Source: Bombardia bombarda (lineage: Eukaryota; Ascomycota; Sordariomycetes; Sordariales; Lasiosphaeriaceae). Taken from it: a stretch of DNA of 64,000 bases. Positions 41,874 to 53,778 of the stretch are shown here, piece after piece. Within the stretch, counting starts at the first letter, position 1. Every line of letters starts with the position of its first letter. The translations under genes were made by a program, and so were the position numbers. The DNA lies in the NCBI GenBank assembly GCA_030512295.1, contig JAULSR010000001.1, forward strand, positions 2,498,501 to 2,562,500. The letters run 5' to 3'. The notes under the pieces were generated by a model, which was not told the origin of the DNA, made no database searches, and saw only the letters and a program-made list of their open reading frames with translations.

Positions 41874-42629
41874 TGCAGATGGCCAATGCAGACTCTCGCA
41901 TGAAAGCACACGAGATATGTGGGTGTGTGTTTTCAAGATAAGTAGTATGCCTTGAGTTATGGCGCGACTTGAAAAATACTAGAGAATTGATTAGATGATA
42001 GATTAAACAAAGATTAATTATCCAGTGGTAGTTCGATTCGCTAGATGATGCGCGTCCAAGTTCTGATGACCTCGGAGCTAGCTGAGCTGCCAGGCTTCAT
42101 GATGAGCCAATCGACTCACCAATTGGATTATTTTGAGCAGTGGCTTTTGCGCCTACACGTATTCTCGCTAATATTCGCGGGAATTATAAACAGTTTCTGT
42201 CGCAATAGCAGGCTCGTGTCTGAAGTTTAATGCTTCAATATTCTTGGTCTGTAGAAAATGCAATCAATCTTTTAGAATAGTGGTTGTCCGACATTGAAAT
42301 GCATAGCGTCTCTAACCCTAACCCTTCTTACATTAAAGCAAATGCCACAGACACACGACGACGAGAAGGGAAGGATACCGAGTCTCAGGCATATCACAGA
42401 TATAATTCCTCAGCGGATACTGGTATATTGAATAGCTATTAAATTCACCAAGAGACTTGCCTTTTCTCAAAACACCTCGCTACAAGCCTGCCATTGCTCC
42501 TATATTCCCACCTTTAAGCCAGTGTAGCTAACACCCCCACTCCTTGCTCATTAACCACTCCCTGGTATACGCTGGGCTATTAATATAACGGTAAAAAAAG
42601 AACGAACGACCTCGTTCCCTATTACTCCC
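41874..42629. other. Intergenic, with a telomere-like motif
   Basis: No gene is visible. It contains CTAACCCTAACCC at 42312-42324, a two-unit interstitial telomeric motif. It should hold the CTF8 promoter and the 3' end of the epimerase gene. Confidence 0.5.
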
Positions 42630-43959
42630 TCAAAACGGCGTCGCCGTCGAATTAATACCGAACCGATAGCTAGCCTGGAGCACATACGGGTCGCCGCCCG
42701 GCTCGTAGACCTGCTTCTTGCTCCGCTGCCACTCGGGCCTGTTGATTGCGTCGATCCAGTCCTCCACCTCGAGCACAACACATCCGTACTTTGGGATGGT
42801 GCGCGGGAAATCCGGGTTGTCAGTCAAGCCCTGCGTCGTCTTCAGCGCCATGGAGCCGTTTTGCCCGTTGCACGAGTACATTTGGAAAGCTTCTTGGTCC
42901 GAGTAGACGTCAAGTTGGATGCCTGACCAGGCGGACTGGAGGCGTGCCACGAATCCGTCTTTGCGCCAGTCGTAAGCACCTTCTTGCTCGCGGTTTACTA
43001 GCCAGCAGTTGTCTATGACGCACAATCATTAGTACTCGGAAGCTTTCTGGGAGATGACACCAGCCCAGCCGCCATACTGTACGAAAAAAAGAAGAGGAAG
43101 GAAACTCGCCATAGCCAGAGCAGTTAAATCCACAATTGCCTTCAATCTCCGGGTCGGAGAAGCTGTGGCCAATCTGCTTGGGCGCGCTCCAAAAGTCGTT
43201 GACCGATCCCCGCTGGTTGGCGAGGATATCGCCCGTGGGTATCAAGATATTGTCAACCCCGACTCTCTGGCCGCTATACGGCAGATAGAACGTGTGATTA
43301 AGCGCGCTCTGTGTCTCATTATTGGCGAATCCGTCCAAATTCCAGTACGTGTGGCTGCTCAGCATAATGGGCGTCTTCTTGGTGGTGGCAATGGCAACCA
43401 TTTTGAAGTCCCACGTCATATTGCCCAGGGTATAGGTAATATACGAGATCACCTCGCCCGGAAAGCCCTCCTTGCCGTCTGGATCAGTAATGGAGAAGGT
43501 GATGCTATTGTTGGTGTACGAGACAACAGTAAAGTTCCGGAAGTCCCAGCCGTCCGGCCCGCCATGGAGCGTATCGAGGCCGTCTGGGTGAGCGGCTGTT
43601 GGGTTCTCGTTGGCCAGGACATGGTACGTGACCCCGTCGAGCTCAAAGGAGCTGTTCTTGATGCGATTCGCATACCGGCCTGGGACTCCTCCGAAATGAG
43701 GATGCTGTCGGTCGATGCCGTAGTAGGTGGCATTGTCGAAACCGGCAACGATATCCCGGGGGATTCCGTATTGGTCGTTGACTACGAGGTCCGAGATGGA
43801 GGCGCCATAGGGAATGAAAGCAGCGGATATTCCGTCGCCGTAGATCCAATACTTGCCATTGACGTCGGGGTCGGCAATGGCAGCAGCAGCAGCATTGCTC
43901 TTGGCCAAGGCCGTCGTGGCTAGGGCACACGACACCAACGAGAGAAGGTCCAGACGCAT
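42630..43959 (-). CDS. Secreted aldose 1-epimerase (galactose mutarotase family)
   Basis: Two exons, 43959-43110 and 43012-42630, totalling 1,233 nt and 410 residues. Residues 1-19 are a signal peptide (MRLDLLSLVSCALATTALA). The mutarotase beta-sandwich follows: GASISDLVV, HFGGVPGRYANRI (conserved NR/GR motif), LHGGPDGWDFRNF, the catalytic histidine in SSHTYWNLDG, and the C-terminal catalytic acid region in VVLEVEDWIDAINRPEW. Several N-x-S/T sites (NNSITF, NETQS) fit secretion. It would interconvert alpha and beta anomers of hexoses outside the cell. The exact sugar is unknown. The intron begins GCGAGT and ends TAG. The GT alternatives break the frame around the conserved Y-D-N, so I infer a GC-AG intron. 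Confidence 0.92.
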
Positions 43960-45822
43960 GTTTGCGGTTTTGAGACAAGGATGAACCTATAAAGGAGGGC
44001 GCAGAGCGGAGAAATGAGAAGAAGGGAGGGAGGGGATGGGGGTTTAATATCGATACTGCCTCGAGCTCGACCCATGGGGAAGGAAACTCTGGCCAAGGAT
44101 GAAATGCGACTGGCTGAGGGCAAATTGCAGAAGTTGGAGATGCTGGTTTGCTTGCTGTCGGAGGGGGGAGCTCACCCAGCTCCTCCGCCGTCACCTGGGG
44201 CACGGGTACTTGGGACGATTCCCAACTTTAATTTCCAATTGGGGGGTATGCTGCAACGTGACAATGGCTGGGACAACAAGTTGAGTATAGATGGTGGTCC
44301 AATGACTTCAGTCTCGTACACGGTAGGGAGTGGTATTCGGGCTCGATGCAGACGCTGTACAACGAGACCTGTTAGCCCCCATAGTCGGCCATTTTGCCGA
44401 CAAAACATCAACGGTATGAAAGTATAAACAGGGATATGCATGATTCAGAGGAACAAATACAACCCAGTTCGCTCGACGTCCCCAGCAGATAGGTAGGTAT
44501 CGATCTGCTTATACTACGTCGCAACTCGATACGTGATCATCAAGCAAAGTACGGTACCTCACCTGCCTTCCTTGTGAATGAACCAAACCATGTAGATACC
44601 TACCCGGGAGAAGGAAGGTCCAAGCCCAGCCAACTAGTAGCCAGCCGGTCAGTCCGTGGTCGATTGATTCAACTTATTACGGTTGATACATATCCTTGTC
44701 CCGGGCTCGGGTTTGATACCTCCCTGTCCTCTTCTGAATATGCAAAGACTGCCCACGCGAATAAGTCCATGTGACGTTGAAGCGGCCGAGTGACGGTGTT
44801 GTCATTGGAGCGGTTGTGGCGTTGGTTGCTGGGCTCGAGCTGGGGTCCTGTTCACCTTGAAAGACACCTAGAAATGCGGGGTTGCCTCCACACGGGGGTT
44901 AGGATCCCCAATGCCGTGTCAAGGCCTGGAATAAGCTTCCCTGTTGAAAGTGATGCCAAGATGAAAACAATCAGGGTACCTAGGCATCTTCGTTTTTACC
45001 ACCATCCCGAGGGAAGTTTGCAAACCTTAGACATCTTACTTGATACATATCCCAAGACTTGTACACGCTCAGGAGTACATTATCCTCCCGGGCATAGCTG
45101 TAATTCACCGATCAATGTTCAGACACCTTGCTATATGATTAGCCAGCACAGGGAGGTGTCATACGCAAGATCGGTACCGATCTCTCGTGCAGTTTTCTGT
45201 CCATTCTACTACGCGAGATGGGATCATTGGCATTATAGTAGGCACGCAGGTACGTGAGTTTATCGAAGCATGCTACTAAGCATGCAGGGCGGACGTGCCC
45301 GGTTAATGTTAATAACGGACGGCGAGATCGCATCCCACCAAACAAAACAATCTGATCCGAGAGGCCGGGACCTGGCTCCATTCCCCATCGTCTCTGGGGT
45401 GTCTAGATTTGCAAGACCTCGGCCAGAAACTGGCCGCTCTCTCGTTGCAAGCTCGAGCAGCTCACGAAAGCTCACCAAAACGTAGCCCAATGGACGGTTG
45501 GCTGCATTTTATGCGGGTACCAACATCCACACTTGAGATCGTGTCGAGCTTCAAGTTGTTAATGAAGCAGATACTAGGCAAAACTGAGCTGAAGCTGCTT
45601 CGAAACAATACAGCATGATACTGTGACGAAATTCCAATCTAACAACAATCCGCAACTAAACCACAACCCCAGGCTATCAGGATACAATCGTTAGGTGCTA
45701 CACATACAGAAAAGCAGGTTCCGGACACGGGGTTCAGGAAGTAATTAAGAAGCTCCCCGTTACACGGGCGACTAGACCAGCACAAACCTCCAACCTTTTA
45801 CTAAGTATGTACCTTGGTATAA
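43960..45822. other. 1.86 kb intergenic, no gene recognised
   Basis: Contains the epimerase promoter side and the V-ATPase gene 3' region. Frames are short and compositional. Confidence 0.5.
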
Positions 45823-47692
45823 TTATGCGTCAATCAAGTTCTCCTCCTGGCCCGCCGTGTCACTGGTGCTCTTGGTGGTTGGTGCCGTGTCCTTATTCTT
45901 GGCCTCGCGGTGAGCCGCGGTTCTCTGGTAATACTCGTTGATGATCTTGGCGGGGATACGGTTGAGCATGTCCTTGCGGTAAATGCGGAGCAAGCTCCAT
46001 GCCAGATCCAGAGACTCGTAGATTGTTCGCGACTCGTACGCGCCCTGGCTGATGAAGGTGCGCTCAAACTTCTCGAGGAATTCCAGCGACAGCTTGTCCT
46101 CGGGCGAGAGCGCTTCCTCACCGACGACGGCCTTCATCGAGGCCGCATCACGACCAATCGCATATTTGGCGTACAGCTGGTTGGAAACATCACCGTGATC
46201 TTTCCGTGTCATGCCCTCGCCGATGGCAGACTTCATCAGACGTGAGAGAGACGGCAGTACGTTGATGGGAGGATAGATGGAGCGGTTGTGCAAGGCACGG
46301 TCGATAAAGATCTGGCCCTCGGTAATGTATCCTGTCAAATCAGGAATAGGGTGGGTGATATCGTCGTTCGGCATGGTGAGAATGGGGATCTGTGTGATGG
46401 ACCCGTTACGACCCTCGACACGACCAGCTCGTTCGTAGATGGTCGACAAATCAGTGTACATGTAACCGGGGAAACCGCGGCGGCCGGGAACTTCCTCACG
46501 TGCGGCCGAAACCTCACGAAGGGCATCGCAGTAGGCCGAAAGATCGGTAAGGATAACCAGAACGTGCTTCTCGAGTTGGTAGGCGTAGTATTCGGCAGTT
46601 GTGAGGGCAAGACGGGGGGTAATGATACGTTCGATGCTATTGGCATGGTCAGCAGTGCATTTGGTAATATGCGAGCAGCGTCCCTTACGTCGGGTCGTTG
46701 GCCAGGTTGAGGAACAGAGTGACACGCTCCAAGCTTCCGTTCTCCTCGAAATCGCGGGTGAAGAAACGGGCTGTCTCCAAGTTGACACCCATGGCGGCGA
46801 AGACGATAGAGAAGTTCTCCTCGTGGCCATCATGAACACTCTTGTTTGTCAGACCCTCACGTTGGACCAAACTGGCCTGTCGGCAAATCTGGGCGGCGAT
46901 TTCGTTGTGGGGAAGACCAGCAGCAGAGAAGATGGGGATCTTTTGGCCACGGGCGATGGAGTTCATGGTGTCGATAGCCGAGATACCGGTTGAGATCATC
47001 TCTTCGGGGTACACCTACGCTGCGTCAGCCCAACCACATTGGTTGATTGGAGATCCCGAGGCCGAAGCTTACTCTCGAATAGGGGTTGATGGGGCTGCCA
47101 TTGATGTCCAAGTACTGTTCGGCGAGGACTTTAGGCCCCTTGTCGATTGCTCGTCCCGAACCATCGAAGATACGACCAAGCATGTCCTCTGACACACCGA
47201 GCTTCATGCTCTGCCCTGTGAATTGGACCCGGGTCTGCATCATAGTAAGCATGCAGTCTCCATATCCAATGCGAGATCGGCCTCACCTTCTTTACGTCGA
47301 TGCCAGAGGTACCCTCGAAGACCTGTATTATCGATCATCAGCGCATAGCCCCAGAATTAGCCAGTACGTATCTGAAAGCTATACACACCTGCACGATGGC
47401 CCGGTCGCCTAGAAAGGGATTGTAAGTAGAAGTCTAGACGGAGGACGGGGACATGCTTACCTCGGGCCTCCAAGACCTGGCCGTTACGCTCGGTTCCATC
47501 GGGGAGCGTCAATGTGACGATCTCGTTATATTGAGGGTATTTGACCTGGCCAGCTGGTCAGAGGCGCTTCTAGTAAAATCGCGCAGGGAGGCTAACATTT
47601 TCCAGAATGACGAGCGGTCCATTGACACCTCCAACAGTGTTGTAACGGATCCTGGGCTTCACCGAGTACGAGGGATCGCGTGGGTCGCTCAT
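45823..47692 (-). CDS. vma2: V-type proton ATPase subunit B
   Basis: Seven exons: 47692-47597, 47545-47461, 47408-47389, 47322-47287, 47234-47073, 47014-46689 and 46636-45823, totalling 1,539 nt and 512 residues, matching the family length. Subunit B is the non-catalytic nucleotide-binding subunit of the peripheral V1 sector that acidifies vacuoles. Evidence: the N-terminal VKPRIRYNTVGGVNGPLVIL, QSMKLGVSEDMLGRIFDGSG, SAAGLPHNEIAAQICRQA, MGVNLETARFFTRDFEENG and the signature PSLSRLMKSAIGEGMTRKDH. Exons 3 (20 nt) and 4 (36 nt) are very short and complete the segment GDRAIVQ-VFEGTSGIDVKK. Small early exons are usual for fungal vma-2. Divergent with CWC27, with 518 bp between starts. Confidence 0.97.
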
Positions 47693-48210
47693 GGCGGCGG
47701 TGGAGGGCGGGCGTATCGACTTGTTCTCGGGCGGGTTGCGGATGTGAAGCTTGAGGCCAGCTCAGGAAGTGGTGTGGAGAGCGGCAAGGGCGATGATTTT
47801 GGTTGCGAGTTATGAGATTGCCGGTCGAACAGCTCTAGTTGGTTTTCGGAGAAGCAAGCTCTCGTCCCAGGTGGTGATAAGCAAGGCGCCAGCCAAGCCA
47901 GATGCCCGCCGAGCTAGTTGTTCAGCCCCGCACACCCCATAAGGTAGCTGTGCTAGACCGTCCGTAGCTAGGCCGCTGCACCGCCACATTGACGCAACCA
48001 ACAAAAGTTACAGAAGGCGCTGCGCACCTGCCACTTGCCTGCCAGACTCCAGTCGCGCATCATCGAGCATTTGGTGATTTTAAGCTCCAAAATTCGCATC
48101 AACTTCCGTTGCCTGCCAGGCACAACCAAACCCGCCTCACCTTCGACCATTGCTCGATAGGACCAGGAGAGGCCGAGCCGAGCCAAACTTAATCGACGAG
48201 TCCAGAAAAT

Positions 48211-49803
48211 ATGTCGACCATCTACAACCTCGAGCCGCAACCGACGGCGTTCGCCATCATCCACACGACCCAAGGCGAGCTCTCGGTCGAGCTGTTCGCA
48301 AAACAAACACCATTGACCTGTCGCAACTTTCTGCAGCTGAGCTTGGATGGCTACTACGACAACACCATCTTCCACCGGCTGGTGCCAGGATTCATCTTAC
48401 AGGGCGGCGATCCCAGTGGTACGGGTCATGGAGGAGAATCCATCTTTGACAATGGTGCGCTCAGTGGGGATCTGGATCCATGGCCAATGGACCAGCGGAG
48501 AGGCAAGAATGCCGGGCCCATGGGCGTCAACTTCAAAGATGAATTTCATTCCCGGCTGAGGTTCAACCGGAGAGGTCTCTTGGGCATGGCAAACGAGGGG
48601 GCGCCAGACACCAACAGCAGCCAGTTTTTCTTCACACTGGGGAAGACGGAGGAACTCGCCAACAAGAATACCGTTTTCGGCCGAGTGGCGGGCGATACCA
48701 TCTACAATTTGGCCAGGATGGGAGAGTCCGAGGTTGAGGAAGGTGGAGAGCGGCCCCTTTACCCAATCAAAATCACCCACATCGAGATCCTCATCAATCC
48801 TTTTGGGGACATGAAAAAGAGAGAAAGGAAACTCCGGGAGCAAGCGCAAAGGGCAGCACCAGTGGAAAAGAAACAGAAAAAGAGGAAAGGAGGCAAGCAA
48901 CTGCTGAGCTTTGGAGATGAAGTGGGTGATGATGATAATGATCTGCCCGTTGTTAAAAAGGCAAAGTTTGACACAAGAATTGTCATGGACGTGGAGGAAG
49001 AAGAGCCTCCCAAAAGGAACACTTCAGCAAAATCGACCGGCAAGAAGGAAGCCAAATCCCAGACTAAGGAACCCCAGGTGCGGGAGCTGCCGACAAGGGA
49101 AGTACTTCGGAACCCTAGCCCTCCGAAAACAGCACGGCCAAGGAAGGAATCACCACCTGCAAGGCCACGCTACAGTGATAAGTCAAGCCCCGAACCAGAA
49201 CGCTCTGACAAGAAGACACTTCTTGAGCGGACAAACGAGGAGATCGCAGCGGTCAAGGCATCGATGAAGAGAACCATCCATTCAGAGCCCATAAAAGAGC
49301 AGAAGAAGTCTGCCCTAGAGCAGCTCATACCAGAAACATCAATCCGAGGAAGGAAACGCCGGCCGGGCGCCACGACCACCAGGGAAGAGCAGGAGGCCCT
49401 GGATCTTCTCAAGTCTTTCCGGCAGAAACTCGAACAAGCCCCTGTAGAAAAGAGTGTGGCCCATCCTTCGATGCCCGAGGATGGGGAGAACGCCGGCGAT
49501 GCAGGGGAAGATGGCGAAGGAGAGGTCTGTGATCTGCATTTCATCGCTAACTGTCAAAGCTGCAAGGCGTGGGATAAACTAGATGACAAGGAGGACAGCG
49601 ATGACGAGGGCTGGATGTCGCACACGTTGAGTTTTGCCGCCGACAAGCTCGGCAAGGACCTCAGTTATAGGAAGAAAGCCGAGGAGGAGCTGGTTGTTAT
49701 TGACCCGCGTGCAAAAGCCCGGACACTGCAGGAGGAAAAGAAAGCGGCAAGAGATGCTCGATCTGGAGCGACTTCACGGGCCTGGGATCGGGCACGAAAG
49801 TAG
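48211..49803 (+). CDS. cwc27: Spliceosome-associated cyclophilin CWC27
   Basis: Single exon, 530 codons. Residues ~12-175 are a cyclophilin (peptidyl-prolyl isomerase) domain: GELSVELFAKQTPLTCRNF, YYDNTIFHRLVPGFILQGGD, SSQFFFTLGKTEELANKN and TVFGRVAGDT. The FHRLVPGF and QFFFTL motifs are conserved, but the family's usual tryptophan of active cyclophilins is not where I would expect it (ELANKNTVFG), as in other CWC27 proteins, so isomerase activity may be low. The C-terminal 350 residues are charged, basic and helical (KKRERKLREQAQRA, RKRRPGATTTREEQEALDLL) and end in HFIANCQSCKAWDKLDD-DKEDSDDEGWMSHTL, the region that recognises CWC22 and the splicing complex. This C-terminal segment identifies CWC27 rather than other nuclear cyclophilins. 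It acts in the nucleus in activated spliceosomes. Confidence 0.93.
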   Translation: MSTIYNLEPQPTAFAIIHTTQGELSVELFAKQTPLTCRNFLQLSLDGYYDNTIFHRLVPGFILQGGDPSGTGHGGESIFDNGALSGDLDPWPMDQRRGKNAGPMGVNFKDEFHSRLRFNRRGLLGMANEGAPDTNSSQFFFTLGKTEELANKNTVFGRVAGDTIYNLARMGESEVEEGGERPLYPIKITHIEILINPFGDMKKRERKLREQAQRAAPVEKKQKKRKGGKQLLSFGDEVGDDDNDLPVVKKAKFDTRIVMDVEEEEPPKRNTSAKSTGKKEAKSQTKEPQVRELPTREVLRNPSPPKTARPRKESPPARPRYSDKSSPEPERSDKKTLLERTNEEIAAVKASMKRTIHSEPIKEQKKSALEQLIPETSIRGRKRRPGATTTREEQEALDLLKSFRQKLEQAPVEKSVAHPSMPEDGENAGDAGEDGEGEVCDLHFIANCQSCKAWDKLDDKEDSDDEGWMSHTLSFAADKLGKDLSYRKKAEEELVVIDPRAKARTLQEEKKAARDARSGATSRAWDRARK

Positions 49804-51432
49804 AGATTACGGATGCTCTGCTATAAACAAAAATGACTGGCCGCTGTTGATGGTTAGCCAATGATACAAAATACCCCTTTATTAATCCACGCTTGTGTTC
49901 AAGCACAATCTTTCGTTGATTGGTCAAAATTTGTGAAGGTAGGTCGGTAAATATTCAGGCACCAAGCCAGATTCGCCATTGCCGTGCTTACCGAGATGCG
50001 GAGTTTATGATTGACCACAAAACATGCATGGCTTGCGCAATCCTGCTGTCCAAAGGGGTTTCGGGGTTCAACCTTGTCCGCGAGATTTTGCGGTCCTGGG
50101 GACAAAGTGTTATACATCAAAGCTGATAGATACCCAGTCTAGCGCCGCCGTGAGGTGCGTACATAAAACCTCTCAATCGGTAACGGTACCTACCGTACCT
50201 AAGATACCTGATTACAGTAGCTACGAATACTAAAAGTTACGGATTTTCCAGCTTGGCGAGCAAAGCCAAAAAGCCCATCGATTGTAGCCGTCAGCATTAC
50301 ATCGTCCATTAGGCACCTAAGGTAGGTGGTCCCAGGAAGCATCAGGTTAAGGTAACTGACTTAAAAATACGTATCTTTTATAGTTCTAGGTAAGGCAGAG
50401 GCCTAAAAAGACAGACGGGCGCTGTTCCACGGGGACGGGAGGGAGCAACAAGCTGCCGGTTTTCGCTGCGGCCCGGCTTTGATTGGCTCTGGAAGCGAGA
50501 AAATAGCTGTTATCGATCGCATCGGCTGAACCCACCAGCCCACCCTGCTCCCGCCCTACAGTGTGCCTATGATGCTTTGCAGCCTCAACGTCAACAGAAG
50601 GCAGTCATAAATTTTCAACCACTCTTACCCCCCGCCGTCCTAGGTCGTCCGTCAACAGCGCGCCCTGGAATTGCGATCCAAGGACCCTCCTTTCCCGAAC
50701 ATGAAACCGATTGCCTGAGGCGCCCCGCATCGTGACCGACAACAAATAACACAGAGAGATCGTGCAGTGGGATATAAGGCAGACAGACGGACGCAGGTGT
50801 CGTGAGAGAGTGTCACATTGATCATCGAATGCTGTGTGGACGGCGTCGAGACGGCTCGCAGCGGGAAACACGATACTAAAAGCGCGCACCATCTCTGAGA
50901 CAATTGTCAATCCTTCGCGGCTCCCCGTGGTCTTCAAAGACGATTTGCTTTGCGACACAATAAATCTTTGCTCTGACCGTGTTGGTCAATAGCGCCCGTG
51001 CCATTCAAGAGAGCCACAACATCCTTTGGCCTTCTTCCTGCGTCTGCCTTGGGCTTTTGGCAGCAATCATCGCAATCCGAGACTATATATAAATACAAGA
51101 CACGCGTGGCTTGGAGAGCACCTTCTGGAATCGCGTGTCCTTCCTGGAGCAGAATCCAGCACTTCCGAGCGTGTCCTGCTGAGCCAACTCCGTTTTCCTA
51201 TCACAGCTGCCACCTCGGTACCAAGAGCCACCCGCCACGACTGAAGCGATCGCCGAGCGAGCCTGATTGGACCCTCCCAAGTTTGCAACCCGAAGACGCC
51301 CTCTTTTCAGCACGATCACGAGCAACCGTTGGAAAGAGCGCACGGCGGTAACGCGCCAGGATCGCGAAAACACGGGACGCTGTTGCGTTCTCGAGGCCCT
51401 CCTTCTCCAGCGGACCTCAGTTAGTGAAGCGC
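49804..51432. other. 1.6 kb upstream of the heat shock factor gene, no gene recognised
   Basis: A TATATATAA box at 51084-51092 lies ~345 bp before the HSF start. TTCTGGAA at 51123-51130 is two units of a heat-shock-element-like motif (TTCnnGAA), too short to be decisive. GTACCTACC-type motifs occur around 50185-50215. No coding region is supported. Confidence 0.5.
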
Positions 51433-53778
51433 ATGCTTGCCTCTGTTATGTCGTCCCCAAATCCCAGAAAACGACCAGCTCCAGGCGTGTCCCCTCTCAT
51501 TCCCATCCCATCGATGCAACAGCAGCAGTTTGCCACGGCACAGGCGGATCAAGTGTTCAGGTGGAACGGCGCTACGGACAATAGTAGTTTTGTTGATACG
51601 GGCTCATCAAACATCACTCCATACGCGATGATGCCGCAAGGCCAATACACACAAGCGCTCCCTGCACCCTCCTCTACAGCCCTGACACGCCGGCAGAACA
51701 ACCGCGCCCTAGTGCCCTCGGGCAGCCGGCCCCCCTTTGATACCACTTCTGAGTCTTGGGGACACTACGGCGACGATTTCACCAACATACAGTCTGCCAG
51801 CGGCGTGCCTGACGAGCACGACAACATTGAACGGCTAGAAGAGATGGCGCAACGGGCCAAGAGGGAGGCTCAGGCCAAGCGGAAGCAAATACCGCCCTTC
51901 GTGCAAAAACTGAGCAGGTACGCAGGCGTCCCCTCTCCCATCTCGACTTACGCAAGCTGACCAAGACACAGTTTTCTGGACGAGGATAGAAACACCGAGC
52001 TGATTCGCTGGTCAGAGAAGGGAGATTCATTCATCGTTATTGACGAAGATGAATTCGCCAAGACTTTGATCCCCGAGCTTTTCAAGCACAACAACTATGC
52101 GTCCTTTGTCCGTCAACTGAACATGTACGGTTTTCACAAGCGTGTAGGTCTCTCAGATAACTCTATGAAAGCCAGCGAGCGGAAGAACAAGAGTCCGAGC
52201 GAATACTATAATCCATATTTCCGACGGGGTCATCCGAACTTGCTATGGCTCATAAATAAGCCAAAAGGCGGCAACACCAAGAAAACCGCAAACCGCAAGA
52301 AGGAGGAAGGTGATGCTGAAAGCGACGACGATGGTGCTGTTGAGGAGACCTACATCAGCCAGCCTTTCGTGCCACCTCCGGTCAGCAGAGCGCCCCCGGC
52401 CGTTGTCAGTGATGTTGGGCCGTTACAGAAGAAGGACCTTGTGCAGGTCAAGGGTCAGCTTGAACGAGTCCAGCAACAACAGCTCGCCATCTCCAATATG
52501 CTCACCAAGCTCCGCCAAGAGCACTCACAACTCTATCAGCAGGCCGTCATGTTCCAGAGCATGCACGAGCGTCATGAAAACTCAATCAATGCGATTCTGA
52601 ATTTTTTGGCCAACGTGTTTAGGAAGTCGTTGGAGGAACAAGGTGGCACGCATAGTGTGCAGGATCTTCTGGCAAGCATTATTCCCAATGCACAGGGGCA
52701 TGGTCAGGCTCAGATGCCTCAGGGCAGCGTTGTTGATCTGGGTGAATTATTCAGCCAACAAACGCAGAACGTCACAGCCATGACCACGCCCAAAAGGCCA
52801 CAACGCCTGCTCCCCCCTATCCCACACCACCAAGTAGGCAAGGCGAGCACAATATCCCCCGCTTCGACCCCCTCGCCGGCTCCCCAGACGTCATACCACG
52901 GGCCGCAGATGGGATCTGTCACGGAGCTCTTTGACAACCCCCCTGCCGACACCACTTCCCCGGCCTACATGAAAAATGAGCTCCAGACTAATCCTCACGA
53001 GGGAATGATGAAGATCATCCACGACACAAATGCAGTAAGCACATCTGGGATCGACTTGCCAAACGTTGCTGCCAAGACACCTGTTTCCATGACCAACGAC
53101 CAGCGCGCCAAGATGCTGAGCATAATGGCTGGCCAGTCGTCAAACCCTTCTGCGTCCATTTCTCGGCCCCACGTACCCAGCCCGGCCTCGTCCTTCCCTG
53201 CGCCAACTCCCAGCCCAGGCATCACGGCCCCCGCGCCGTCTCTGTCTCCCGTCCTGTCTTCGATCCCGCCTCCGCCTCTCGATAATTTCCACCTCACCCA
53301 AGCCGAGATTGATAACTTGGCCCGGTTAACAGACGACCAGGCCAGCCAGATTGACCGCCTCCAAACCATCCTCGGCCCCCTGAGCCCGTCTGGTCGCATC
53401 CCAGGTCTAGACGACCACGGGAACCCGAGCACGAGCTACTTCGACAACGACTTTGGCGAGTTCATCGACTCAAGCGCCCTGTCGGATCCATCTTATGACT
53501 CCGGCGGCTATGGGGGCGGTATGGGCATCCCGGGCACTACGGATGGGACCGACTTTAACTTCAGTCTCGACGGGCCCAGTGATTACATGCCCCTTAATAA
53601 TGCAGACGCTGCCACGACGTCAAATGGTGGTCTCTCGGCTGGGAATGGCTTTGAATCGGGACGGGTCTTTGAGACGAATTCGCCGATAAATTCCCCCAGT
53701 CCATCGGCGACGGAGGAGATCACCCGTGGTGATCTTGAAAGCCCTGAGCGAGATTCTAAGCGTCGGCGCAAAGCTTGA
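51433..53778 (+). CDS. hsf1: Heat shock transcription factor
   Basis: Two exons, 51433-51917 and 51972-53778, totalling 2,292 nt and 763 residues. The ATG at 51451 (MSSPNPRKRPAPG) is an equally plausible start. The HSF DNA-binding domain (residues ~150-265) is split by the intron: PPFVQKLSS then FLDEDRNTELIRWSEKGDSF, FAKTLIPELFKHNNYASFVR, the recognition helix NNYASFVRQLNMYGFHKR, and FRRGHPNLLWLINKP. The trimerisation coiled coil follows at ~320-400 (LVQVKGQLERVQQQQLAISN onward) with hydrophobic heptads, then long Ser/Pro-rich activation regions and a basic C-terminus (RDSKRRRKA). It binds heat shock elements and is essential in yeast. Upstream, a TATA-like box is present. Confidence 0.95.

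Noticed and set aside
43054..43923. 289-codon + strand frame opposite the epimerase
   Set aside because: Antisense shadow, since the minus-strand frame has signal peptide and catalytic motifs.
51123..51130. Heat shock element upstream of the HSF gene
   Set aside because: Only two alternating nTTCnnGAAn units, which is too weak to call autoregulation.
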